Shown here piece after piece: positions 48,886-57,872 of a stretch of DNA of 64,000 nucleotides. The stretch's first letter is position 1. Every line of letters starts with the position of its first letter. The stretch lies in NCBI RefSeq assembly GCF_028453695.1, contig NC_135778.1, positions 29,749,214 through 29,813,213 of the forward strand, in the 5' to 3' direction. The notes beneath the pieces were generated by a model. It had not been told where the DNA came from, searched no databases, and worked only from the letters and a program-made list of their open reading frames with translations. Both the position numbers and the translations under genes were made by a program. The stretch comes from Augochlora pura (Eukaryota > Arthropoda > Insecta > Hymenoptera > Halictidae).

Positions 48886-48985
48886 NNNNNNNNNNNNNNN
48901 NNNNNNNNNNNNNNNNNNNNNNNNNNNNNNNNNNNNNNNNNNNNNNNNNNNNNNNNNNNNNNNNNNNNNNNNNNNNNNNNNNNNN
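48886..48985. other. Assembly gap (100 N)
   Basis: Exactly 100 N. After it comes a fragment (49003-49040) resembling the GAGACGCGG.AGCGTCTCGCGCC part of the 420-base block. Confidence 0.98.
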
Positions 48986-49059
48986 TTAATTTTGACTTGC
49001 ATATCATGAGACGCGGTAGCGTCTCGCGCCAAGTAGTTGGAATCTCTACTTGCATTTAT

Positions 49060-49205
49060 TTAATATTTAGTTCTCTAGTTATTCAATTGACAGTTGCCAG
49101 AGCCTTAAAGATTTCAATTTTGAATGAAATATTTTAATATCTGGTTCTCTAGTGATTCAATTAAGAATTGTTAAAGCCTTGAAGATTTCAATTTTGTATG
49201 ACATA
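49060..49205 (+). repeat. 74-base tandem duplication
   Basis: GTTCTCTAGTTATTCAATT at 49070 and GTTCTCTAGTGATTCAATT at 49144. Both continue with AGAGCCTTAAAGATTTCAAT or a near-copy. Two copies. Confidence 0.75.
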
Positions 49206-49271
49206 TGTGAATTATTTATATTTGTATTAATTATGAACGGAGCCGGTACTTGTACAAATTTATATCCATAA

Positions 49272-49485
49272 ATTATATTACATCGGTGCATAGGGAAGTT
49301 TGGTAGTATCGGTATTTTGAGGAAAGCGGGAACACAAAATGAATTGAATTTTTGATAATAATAACTTTTTATTGTGTGAGCGGATGGCTGAGGTTACGTT
49401 ACATCGGTGCATAGGGAAGTTTGGTAGTATGGCTATTTTGAGGAAAGCGAGAACACAAAATGAATTGAATTGTTAATAACCTAGT
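49272..49485 (+). repeat. 121-base tandem duplication
   Basis: TTACATCGGTGCATAGGGAA starts at 49278 and 49399. The copies share GTTTGGTAGTAT, TATTTTGAGGAAAGCG and GAACACAAAATGAATTGAAT with few differences, so the duplication is recent. Confidence 0.85.
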
Positions 49486-49654
49486 AACATATGTAAACTA
49501 CATTATAAAAAATATATGTATATTGATTAGTTATTTTAGTGAACTGAAAAAAAAAACAAAAATAAACCAATAGGATTTTATAGGAAAAATGTCGACAGAC
49601 TAAGGGATAAAAAGAAGATAGAAAAATGAAAACGTACATTTCTTTTTAATTAAA

Positions 49655-50008
49655 TTATTTATTAATAATAATAATTCGGCATCCACCACCTCGGCCTCCA
49701 CGGCCACTTCGGGAAAAGCCCGCAAATGTTCCTCTATCTACAAAAAGAAAGTTATGCATCATTTTCTACGTATTTAAATTGGGATGAGAAGTATAAAACT
49801 TCTCGGTAATATATAAAAAGTAAATGCATACATAATTTAGACAGTACTTCAGTACTGCCTCTACTAAATTACGTAATTTCCCGAAAAATGTTAAAGTATA
49901 ACTTACAAAGCTGCTTTACTTTAGCAGCATCACTGGCTCCCTCTTCTTTTTGCTGCTGCTGTTGTAGTTGCTGCTGCTGCATAAATATTAAAAATTGATG
50001 GAACATTT
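49655..50008 (-). CDS. Possible two-exon mini-gene: Gln-rich then RGG-like C-terminus
   Basis: On the minus strand, an ATG at 50006-50004 opens a 34-codon frame (MFHQFLIFM, then a Gln-rich run, then KEEGASDAAKVKQL). It ends at a consensus donor, CTTT|GTAAGT (49906-49901). After a 163-base intron, the acceptor TTTTTGTAG|ATAG at 49738 continues in phase with RGTFAGFSRSGRGGRGGGCR and then IIIINK, ending at TAA 49657-49655. Upstream of the first exon is a T-run and CCAG, a good acceptor, so earlier exons may exist. RGG-rich ends occur in RNA-binding proteins. I recognise no family. It may instead be a remnant of a processed or mobile sequence. Confidence 0.35.
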
Positions 50009-50098
50009 CTGGTTTAACAAAAAAAAAATTTCATTAGATCAGCCGGAAATCTCTCTGCGTACAGTAATATGTGCGGCTGGTATTCTCAATGTACATTC

Positions 50099-50142
50099 CG
50101 CTTCTCGGCCTTATGGTTAAGATCAAGCCTTATGGCTGAGAT
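50099..50142 (+). ncRNA. U2 snRNA 5'-end fragment (pseudogene)
   Basis: CGCTTCTCGGCCTTATGGTT followed by AAGATCAAG matches the first 29 or so bases of U2 spliceosomal RNA. It then breaks off into a partial duplicate, GCCTTATGGCTGAGAT. There is no branch-site region, Sm site or later stems. Probably a truncated retro-copy. The full-length divergent U2 lies 3.6 kb downstream. Confidence 0.5.
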
Positions 50143-50338
50143 AACTAATTATTGTAAAACATAAATGTCTAGTTTAAACAATAATAAGATATTTAATATA
50201 TGATTCCGGATTTGGTTAGAGGGCGTGTTTTGGTTTGGAAGGTGTGTGTGGAAAGCGTGCGAAAGACCCTTTTTAAGGTGGGAAATTCTCTCCCGTTTTA
50301 GGTAAGCAATAGGAAAGTGGGTGGGATAGTTTTAAGGC

Positions 50339-51224
50339 GTGTGGGGGAATTTAGAGGAGAAGAAAAAGCTGTACAATACTCCATCTGTAAGGTATAATCT
50401 GGTGGGTGAAGGAAAAATGGAAAGGGAAAGGGAAGTGAACGGATCGGCTTTGGATCAGAGTTGGGAAGGGATAACAGATAAGAAGGAGGATGGAGGGTTA
50501 GGCAAAGAAACGGGGGGAGTAGAAAGTATGGAGAGAAAGATTGAAGAAACTCCAGGAAATGAAAGGAGGAAAAGACGGAGACATTCGCTGGAAGAAAGCG
50601 GAAGGTCGGACAACCAAGGCTGCAGGAAATTGATAGAACTTTGGAAGGCGAATAAAGAAGAAACAGAAGAAGAGAACATGGAGGTAGACCTAAGATGCTA
50701 AGAAAACGCCTCAGAGATTAGACGCAACAGAAATGGAAGAGGAAGTTGAAGGACTAGCCACCGAAACGTTATGTATAATACTAAAGAAAATGGAAGGAAT
50801 TCGAAGTGAAATTGCACAGAGAAGAATGGAACTGAAAAAGGAAATAAAGAGGGAAATGAGAGGTTTAACGGATAGAATAGAAACGCTAGAAAGTGGATGG
50901 AAAAAGAAGGAGGTAGAATTATGTAACAGGTTGGAAGGGGTGCTAAGAGGAATCGAGGAGCAGAAAAGGGTAGAGAAGCAGCGATGGGAAGTGGAAAAGC
51001 TAGAGCTAAGGACAGAAATTCTGCAAATGGTAGAGGAAAGACTGGGGAAGGGAGTAGGAAGGGGAGAGGAGAATGGAGTAAGAGGTTCGAAGGAGGAGGT
51101 GTGCAAGGAGGTAAAGAAACTGAATAGGAGTATGCTTTAACAAGACAAAGAAAAAACAACATAGTTATTAAAGGTTTAAGGTTGAATAAAGAAAGTAGTA
51201 GAGGTGGAGTGGAGGAGTTACGTT
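50339..51224 (+). mobile_element. Non-LTR retrotransposon ORF1 remnant
   Basis: Two open frames (50339-50701 and 50733-51140) encode highly charged, Glu/Lys/Arg-rich protein. The second looks like a coiled coil (KKMEGIRSEIAQRRMELKKE and RIETLESGWKKKEVELCNRL). Just after its stop, in another frame, comes RQRKNNIVIKGLRLNKESS at about 51140-51200, which matches the start of the RNA-binding core of LINE ORF1 proteins (NNIVIKGL). The element is broken by frameshifts and stops soon after. No reverse transcriptase follows. The purine-rich composition differs from its surroundings. Clade (I/Jockey/R1-like) is inference. Confidence 0.6.
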
Positions 51225-52045
51225 TTTGTTATATTTTTGATTATGTTACGAATTGTTGTTCTTGAATGACATTTAATCTATCATCAAGTATATTTGTTCA
51301 GCTTTAGTTTGAAGCCTCATAAGTTCATAAACCTTGAAAAGCAAGGGTAGCAAAATATTTTGGAAAACCATTCTATCGTTAAGTTTTCAATATGTTGTAG
51401 AAATTATTTTTCAATAACAATCAATCTATAGCAAAGTGTTCTAACAGTTTCGATTAGAGACTGCAAAACTTACAAAATCTTAATGGGAAAATATTGAAAT
51501 TGTGTTTTTATTCTAGCGAAAATAATTCTTGTCGTATTTATCGTAAGATACAATGCGAAATCCTTGGTGGCAGAATGCTCAAACTATTAACCAAAAAAGT
51601 ACCGATAGTCGGTTACAGGTCGGTAATCACGATGATGCTTATACTTAATTCGTGAAATTTGCTAGCACCGCATCTAGTGATAGAAATTGGAAAAAGTATG
51701 TCGGTAATTTTGGCTGATAGTTTGAGCGTTTTGTCACTACGCGTAGTGGCGCTATTTTTACATTTTCAGGAACACATATTTTTTGCCCAAATTTGCATTG
51801 CATCTTATAGTAAATGTGGCAAAGACCATTTGTTGTCATAAGACCATAACAAATAAATTGTTTGTGCATGGCACCGACGCAAGAGTGTCTCCTGAACATT
51901 TCTCTACCTCCAACATAATGTTTTATACACCTAAATTGACTATTTCTATGATATTTTCGATATATCCATCTTCGTTATGTCAAGAATGATTTATATTTGC
52001 AACACCTATTTCAATTTCCAATATACAGAATCCGAAAAAAGTATT
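51225..52045. other. AT-rich stretch, no gene recognised
   Basis: Between the LINE remnant and the mariner. Short open frames on both strands (51645-51899, 51783-51989) show no domain. A short palindrome, CACTACGCGTAGTG, is at about 51737. Nothing else seen. Confidence 0.5.
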
Positions 52046-52380
52046 TATACACCAGTAGGTGTTCTACTTTAAACGGCAATAACATTATTTGTAGAACATT
52101 AATATAATAATGAAATACACTGAAATGTAAGAGATTGACACAGCTTTCAAATGATATAGTATTTCATTAAGGTTTAAACATTTTATTACCAGATATAAAG
52201 CAAAATTCTTAGCAAGTACAAAATCCGTCGGAGAAAAAGGTATGTATTCATACAGCTGCCATCTATCGATAAATCATATTTAAAACAATCGAATATGAGG
52301 AGTCCCGATGTGCATATGTTTTTGTTTCATTTTGTTTAGTATTATTCTGTTCATAGTAGCCAAGTGTTCTTTATTGTTAA

Positions 52381-52910
52381 AATGTCTACCAAAAGAAGAG
52401 AAATGACGTTAGAAGAAAGGAATATCATAATTAGTTTCCATGAAAAAGTAAATCCTCTTGGAAAAATGAGTCTTTTTTGGTCTCATTTTTGAGTAATGTG
52501 CTTTTTTGCTGACGAATCTACTTTCACTAATACGGGAAATGTGAATAGGCATAATATGCATTATTGCGCAAATAAAAATCCTCGATGGATGAGAACTGTG
52601 TCATTTCAACATCCGTGGTCCTTTAATTGTTGGTGCAGTATTGTTGGTGATCACGTCATTGGTCCACATTTTTTTGAAGGTCGCTTGACTGGGCAAGTTT
52701 ATCCAAACTTTTTGCTAAACGTACTCCCTCAGTTATTGGAAGACGTGCCCTTGCATGTTCGTATAAACATGTGGCTGCAACACAACGCTGCACCATCCCA
52801 TAATGTGAGATGAATGTGATTTTTGGTGAAAAATGGATAGGACAAGTGTTTACAAGCCGAGGGACATCATGTCGAGCATGTTCTATAGATAGAACCAAAC
52901 CAAGGTTAGT
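52381..52910 (+). pseudogene. Broken mariner/Tc1-type transposase
   Basis: An ATG at 52381 begins a 35-codon N-terminus (MSTKRREMTLEERNIII), stopped at TGA 52489. The next frame (from about 52496) contains the DDE core: FADEST with the first Asp (52511), the segment SFNCWCSIVGDHVIGPHFFE, and LQHNAAPSH at the second catalytic position, where Asn (52784) replaces Asp. About 34 codons later, in a shifted frame, IDRTKP sits where a DD34D enzyme has its third Asp. The DNA-binding middle is deleted. Inactive by deletion, frameshift and active-site loss. Confidence 0.75.
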
Positions 52911-53007
52911 GGATTTGTGAAAGTGATTATTGCAATATTTGTAGTCGCTAATAATTTTGTTTTATATCTAGTAATAAAATATATAAACCCTAATAAAGGT
53001 ATTACGG

Positions 53008-53265
53008 CGGTTGATCATGTGGAGTCGCCGTAATGAAGAAATACTTCATAGTGAACAACCCCTAAGGAAATAGAAGAAGTTCGGGGTTGTCACGGAATCG
53101 TTGAATCGACAGTCATTCGAGAGACTCTCTCGAGCTGTCGAAGCGAGAGGACGTAATAATAATAGATCCAGATATAGTTAATTGTCATTGTGTTATTAGT
53201 TATTGTTAATTGTAAATAAATAAAGATTACACGGGATGCCGCGACGGACGTCGAAACCGCGCAAC
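53008..53265 (+). mobile_element. GC-richer insert inside the mariner, LTR-like
   Basis: This block (from ATTACGGCGGTTGATCATG to GACGTCGAAACCGCGCAAC) differs in composition from the mariner around it and abuts the right terminal repeat. It has features of a solo LTR: a TGTCACGG start candidate at 53093, an AATAAATAAAG signal at 53216, and a CAACA end. No target duplication could be settled, so the boundaries and the LTR call are uncertain. Confidence 0.3.
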
Positions 53266-53712
53266 AATACTATATCATTTGGAAGCTATATTAATCTTCT
53301 ACATTTTAGTGTATTTCATTGTTATATTAATTTTTTACAAATAATGTTATCGTCTTTCAAAGTAAAGCACCTAATGGTGTATATTTCGAATACTGTATTT
53401 GCAACATAGAATATGTACATTTCTTTGGTTTTACGTCGTATCGATTTTTAAGTTTCGTATGATGTTTTATAGGATCATATGAATACTCACAAGGATCAAT
53501 AATTGTATAATTATGTAAATGATTTGTCGTCAAAGGGTTAAATCAACAGAGAGCTGTTCAGGCTTTAAAAAACTGTTGAAAGCAACATTACTCGGTCCAG
53601 GGATCATGTTGTGCCGCCAACACATCACTAGATGGCCCCGCGACGTAAACTATTCGCGCTGCAAAAATTAGAAGCTTGAGATGTTATAAGGACTGAAATT
53701 AAAACAATCGTC

Positions 53713-53905
53713 ATCGCTTCTCGGCCTAATGGTTAAGATCAAAGTAGTAGTAGTAACTGTTCTTATCAGCTTAAAGTCTGATACACTACCCATCAGGTAG
53801 TCCAGAATATTAACTTGTTTTTGAGAACCGACGGAGTCGTTGGGGCTTGCTCCACCTCTGTCATGAGTCAGCTCGGCATTGCAGTGTCGCTGAGATTGGT
53901 TCTAT
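53713..53905 (+). ncRNA. Divergent U2 spliceosomal snRNA
   Basis: It starts ATCGCTTCTCGGCC and follows the U2 order throughout: stem I; branch-site recognition region; stem IIa TATCAG/CTGATA (53764-53769/53778-53783); stem IIb ACTACC/GGTAGT (53785-53790/53796-53801); Sm-like TTGTTTTTGAG (53815-53825); stem III with GGGGCTTGCTCC; stem IV CTCGGCA..TGTCGCTGAG. U2 pairs with the intron branch site in the major spliceosome. Against the insect U2 I remember, stems IIb and IV differ in sequence yet still pair. The branch region carries extra GTAGTA-type units, and the Sm site starts with G rather than A. A 3'-box-like GATTGAAAAACTTAGA follows at 53910-53925. Either an expressed variant or a fairly recent pseudogene. 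Confidence 0.65.
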
Positions 53906-54476
53906 GTACGATTGAAAAACTTAGAAGGTGATTTAGCAAATAGGAGTTTGAAATAATTCAATTTACTATTTGTTAGTGTCAAAAGCAGTTCACTTGTCAA
54001 AGGCTCCTTTACTCCAATAAGACTTTTTAATAACTCAACCCTATTTAGAATAAGTTATGGTTGGACATTGTTATTCTAAACGATTTGTTAAGAAATTTCC
54101 AACATGATGTTAAACGGTTCTGGTAAATTAATTATTAAGTTATAATAAATTACGTAGTTATTAGTACATGAACTTATTAAAGTACAACGGCTTGTACACT
54201 AAAATCCATTGAATTTTTGCCTGTCGCACGAAGCGTCAGGCAATCCTTTGGCCGTCCAAATCCTTAAGGTCGTGCACAATACACTAGCCATTGTCAATCG
54301 CAATTTTGATTATACCGTCTCATGCGCCGTTGCTCGCACTCTCCCGAGTAACCTTGGACACTCGGAAGGATTCGAGTAACGAGCACAGAACCTCAAGTCT
54401 CTGAAAATCTTACCTAAAAGGTGTCATTAGTTTCTGGGTAGGAATACTTTAAATTCATTAAACAACTAGTACATTT

Positions 54477-54625
54477 AATAATAACTTCATAGAAATAATT
54501 TCAATGTTCAAATACGGTAAATGATTTAATAAAAATAATTTCAATGTATCTTCAAATACGTTTAATGAATTGATAATAATAATTCCAAGTTGCGTACGAA
54601 TATGTTTAATAAAAATATCAAAGTT
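54477..54625 (+). repeat. ~42-base tandem repeat, three diverged copies
   Basis: AATAATTTCAATG..CAAATACG.TAAATGA or TTTAATGA occurs at about 54495, 54535 and 54578, with AATAATTCCAAG in the last copy. AT-rich, non-coding. Confidence 0.5.
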
Positions 54626-55144
54626 CATGCATATTTTTAGTAACCAAGACACTAAATATAAATGTTTATAATAATACCAAAATTTGTTTTCAGTCACGTT
54701 GTACTAGCTACACGATCCACTTGTTTTCTAATGGATCTGTCTGATGCTTTCCGTGTATCGTGTAGTTATCATTTTGTCGCAGGACTGATATTGATTATTT
54801 TATTGATAATTATTGAAAATGAAATACCTATATTTCATACTACGAGACTTAGATAAAATTGATCAAACAATGATAAGTGTAAATATTGTTTATACAAGAG
54901 CAACTCGTCTTTATATTTTCTATCATAGTTTATATTGCTGTTATCACTATGATTGTTGATAAATATTTAATTATTTTCCCCTCTTTTTAGTTTTGTTTTT
55001 ATGAGCATTTTTCCAAGTCCCAGTAAATTCGTACGAATTTTTCCGGTATTCTTCGCACAGGCATCCGTTTTTACGCGGCACTAGAAGGGTTAAATACAGC
55101 ATTAGATAAGATAGGTAAGTTACCTTAATGGTGTGTGAGCATTG

Positions 55145-55570
55145 TTAGGTAGGGCCGGGACTGACTCGTTCTTTTTTCGAGTAGGCCGCGATTCGCCCGA
55201 GAGTCAGCCACCAGTAGAACTCAAAAAAGGATTCGATTCGGACTTTATTCGAATGGTGCATGGCGTTCAATGACTGTTCGAATCGATCCTTCGAGGATTC
55301 TCTTAGCTCCCGCGGTCGCGAACGCGTACACTCGGGAATTAGGGCTTTCGAAACGAAACGATACCAGCTCCAATGCAGCAGTAAGGTTATCGGCTTTTTT
55401 CCGAGATATTGTTTCTTTGGCTTGGGAATTGTTGGTCTTCTACTAGCTGCAGAGCACGTGTAGGGTTCTAGATTCGTCGGGTGAATCGTGAAAAAAGAAG
55501 AGGCTATAAATGCCGGAAAGGCCTCTTCGATAAATTGTTGAGATAGGTCACCTTCTTTTTGTTACCATTT
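55145..55570 (+). other. GC-rich island, possible mobile-element end or promoter
   Basis: A block far richer in G and C than its flanks. It has AGGCTATAAATGCCGG (a TATA-like box in an inverted repeat, AGAGGC..GCCTCT) near 55500-55530. No open frame is convincing: 55260-55463 is Ser/Arg-rich with no motif. It could be an LTR or the promoter of an unseen transcript. Confidence 0.25.
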
Positions 55571-55624
55571 TGTGACTGTACTCGTTTATTAAAATAGTAG
55601 TTGCAGTAATAGTAGTAGTGTTCA

Positions 55625-55735
55625 ATATGGGCAGAAGTAAACCAAAAGTATTAAGCAGGAGTATTAACCAAGAGTATTAACAATGAATATTAACCAGGAA
55701 TATTATCTAGGACTATCATCAAGGAATGCGTTACT
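55625..55735 (+). repeat. ~17-base minisatellite
   Basis: AGTATTAAGCAGG, AGTATTAACCAAG, AGTATTAACAATG, ATATTAACCAGG and ATATTATCTAGG follow one another at about 16-17 base steps. About five diverged copies. Confidence 0.6.
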
Positions 55736-56064
55736 TATTAAGGCGTTGATAAATAACTAAAAATTGCTGTTGCAGAAAAAGGAACCATAACGAATTATGG
55801 TTTCATTCTGTCTCCCTTTCGAGTCTCCGGTCACAATAACGTCCACGTAGTGAGACTCGCAATTGATGTAATTTTCGACTTTCAATCAGTTATAAATCGA
55901 AAGGAATTTCGATCGTTGAATAGTTAATTTAAAATCGATAATTACATAGAGCTGATTGCTATGAAATAGTGTTAGGGTAAAATGGATTTTTAAAATAGTA
56001 AATAAATGCCAGAAGTTGACGCCGCGAATGTGTTTTCGAGAATCCTATTAGGTAACAAATTTTA

Positions 56065-56335
56065 TTAGGGTGTCCAATAAGTTTTTTCAATGACAATAGG
56101 ACAATGGTATATAATCATTTAATCAAGATGGGATATGTGAATCGGTATGAAGTTTCAGTTTCAAACCAATTCACTCTGAACTGTTTTAGAAAGATGGCAT
56201 AATGAGGCTTCCTGAGAGATTGAAGAAGGTAATAAAGAAAAATGGTTCATATACAACACAATAAATCAATCTTAAACAACAAATACCTTTTATTGATTTC
56301 GCATAAAAAAGGAAGGAACTTATAGAACACCCTAA
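56065..56335 (-). mobile_element. Internally deleted mariner (MITE-like), 271 bases
   Basis: Terminal repeats TTAGGGTGTCCAATAAG (from 56065) and its partner TTAGGGTGTTCTATAAG (read on the minus strand, to 56335) are flanked by TA on both sides. The interior retains scraps of mariner transposase: GYVNRYEVSV near 56130 on the + strand and EKWFIYNT near 56240, which resemble conserved blocks on either side of the first catalytic Asp. Stops and deletions separate them. The strand label follows the longest frame and is not meaningful. A relic moved in trans. Confidence 0.7.
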
Positions 56336-57810
56336 TATTAGTTGAAGCTTCCTTAAATATCGAATTTCGCGCCGCGTGCCTCTGATGACGCCAATCGAAT
56401 GAATGCGCGAAAAGGGTAAGATCGCAAACACGGTAGAGTGAGACAAACTACATTGTTCGTCGGTGTGATTTGTTCCACACGTAGTTGTGCTGATTTCGTT
56501 GCTCTCTTGCTCACTCGCTATTTTCCTTCTTCTTTTTCTTCGACTGTGACGGCAGCACTGTTTCGCCAGTAAATCGCCAACCAATCAGAGCAAAGGAAAT
56601 TCCTATATTGACCCTCTTTAACAGATCGAGCAACAGCCTGGAGGTGTGCAGAAGTAGGACCAATACTGTACTTCATATATGAGAGTAAACGTACTTTGCT
56701 TTACTGGGCAAATGTTGCTGCTTTACCGACATAGCAATTTGCGCACAATTCAATTTTATTTAGAAATCATTTGATTTCAACATTTCAGATTGTTCAATTT
56801 TCAAAGTTATGATTTTTAATATAAAAGTTAAGCATGACATCATTCGGGCTATGTTTAATAATATTATCATTTTTCCATAACATTATGTATCAATAAGAAA
56901 ATTTTACTTGTCAGTCAATTCTGAACTCAGCTTTAATTCGGAAGCGCTCCTCAATTCATTCGTAATACGTTGATGAAAGTACATTAAAATATGTAAAAGT
57001 ATAAATCTCCATTCGTGCGTCATCAATTTTCATCTGCCTACATTGTATGAAACATTGAAGCTTTCGAATAAGAGATACAGATAACAGATGCAAATTTTAT
57101 TCAACGATACGAATGAATGCGCTTCGAATAAAAAGAGTGTACCTTTATTTGCCGGATAAATTCTCATCGAATAAAATTATTTATTCGGTATCGAATAAGA
57201 ATACTTTTTTTAATTCGAACGCGTTACTTTGATTGACTGTATAGATAATTCAATAAAACTGAAGATTCTAGAAGAAAAAAACGCTCATAAATTGTGGTCA
57301 GACGTTAATACAATGAAAATAAAAATGATACTACATTGTATAATAAAACAATGTCTCTATCACTATTCGCGAGGTGATATTATAAGATTAAAGCTACATA
57401 AAAATAAATACGAAATTTAAAATATCGTGAACTGTTACTCGTCAAGGTTTGAAAAGAATTGTAAAGACTATAAATTTATTAATATTGTAGAAACACATCT
57501 GCGAGAAAAAATCTGTGCAGCTGTTTCTATACACCATATGTAAGTATATAATTATTAGGAACAATAGTACAACTGTTCATAATAAGTGTATTTAGGAATA
57601 GAGAGAGGAAGGAATGTAACGAGAAAGTCCCCACGAAGTTCTTTCATGAATTTCTTTTTTGTTAGCGAGACTAATTGAAAAATGCAGAGAAAGTAAGGTA
57701 GCCTCTCGAAAGATCTTCCCGAATTTCACATAAACAAAACGAGTCGCAGTTGCAGACTCTGATTCCTTCAGGACAGGAAGTCATAAATCTTCGGTCAAAG
57801 AACAACTTGT

Positions 57811-57872
57811 ATCTCTCTCTCTCTCTCTCTCTCTCTATCGCTATCTCTATCTCTCTGATGTCTCTTTCTCTC
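57811..57872 (+). repeat. (CT)n microsatellite
   Basis: CT dinucleotides, then CTATCT units and a final CTCTTTCTCTC. No coding meaning. Confidence 0.95.

Larger units (their letters stand above)
46986..49654. other. Repeat-dense AT-rich stretch with two gaps
   Basis: No gene recognised. It holds four distinct tandem repeats (124, 190, 74 and 121 bases) and a 420-base duplicated block interrupted by two 100-N gaps, each listed separately. Confidence 0.6.
52050..53379 (+). mobile_element. Mariner-type DNA transposon with 118-base terminal repeats
   Basis: The ends CACCAGTAGGTG (52050) and CACCTAATGGTG (ending 53379) are flanked by TA on both sides (52048-52049, 53380-53381), the expected target duplication. 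The terminal inverted repeats extend about 118 bases (52046-52163 and 53266-53383) with most positions matching, including AACATTATTTGTA, AATGAAATACACT and CAAATGATATAGTAT. Total length is 1,330 bases, normal for a mariner. Inside is a broken transposase (52381-52900) and, near the right end, a GC-richer insert. Clearly non-autonomous now. Confidence 0.8.
53906..56062. other. AT-rich stretch with GC-rich islands
   Basis: No gene recognised. It has a GC-richer patch at 54220-54400 with short inverted repeats (GCCTGTCGC..GCGTCAGGC), a 42-base tandem repeat, a GC-rich block at 55145-55570 and a 17-base minisatellite. Confidence 0.5.

Noticed and set aside
50698..51162. 154-codon hydrophobic minus-strand frame
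   Set aside because: It is the shadow of the charged LINE ORF1 coiled coil on the plus strand.
56065..56085. TTAGGG considered as telomeric repeat
   Set aside because: A single occurrence that is part of a mariner terminal repeat. There is no tandem TTAGG or TTAGGG array.
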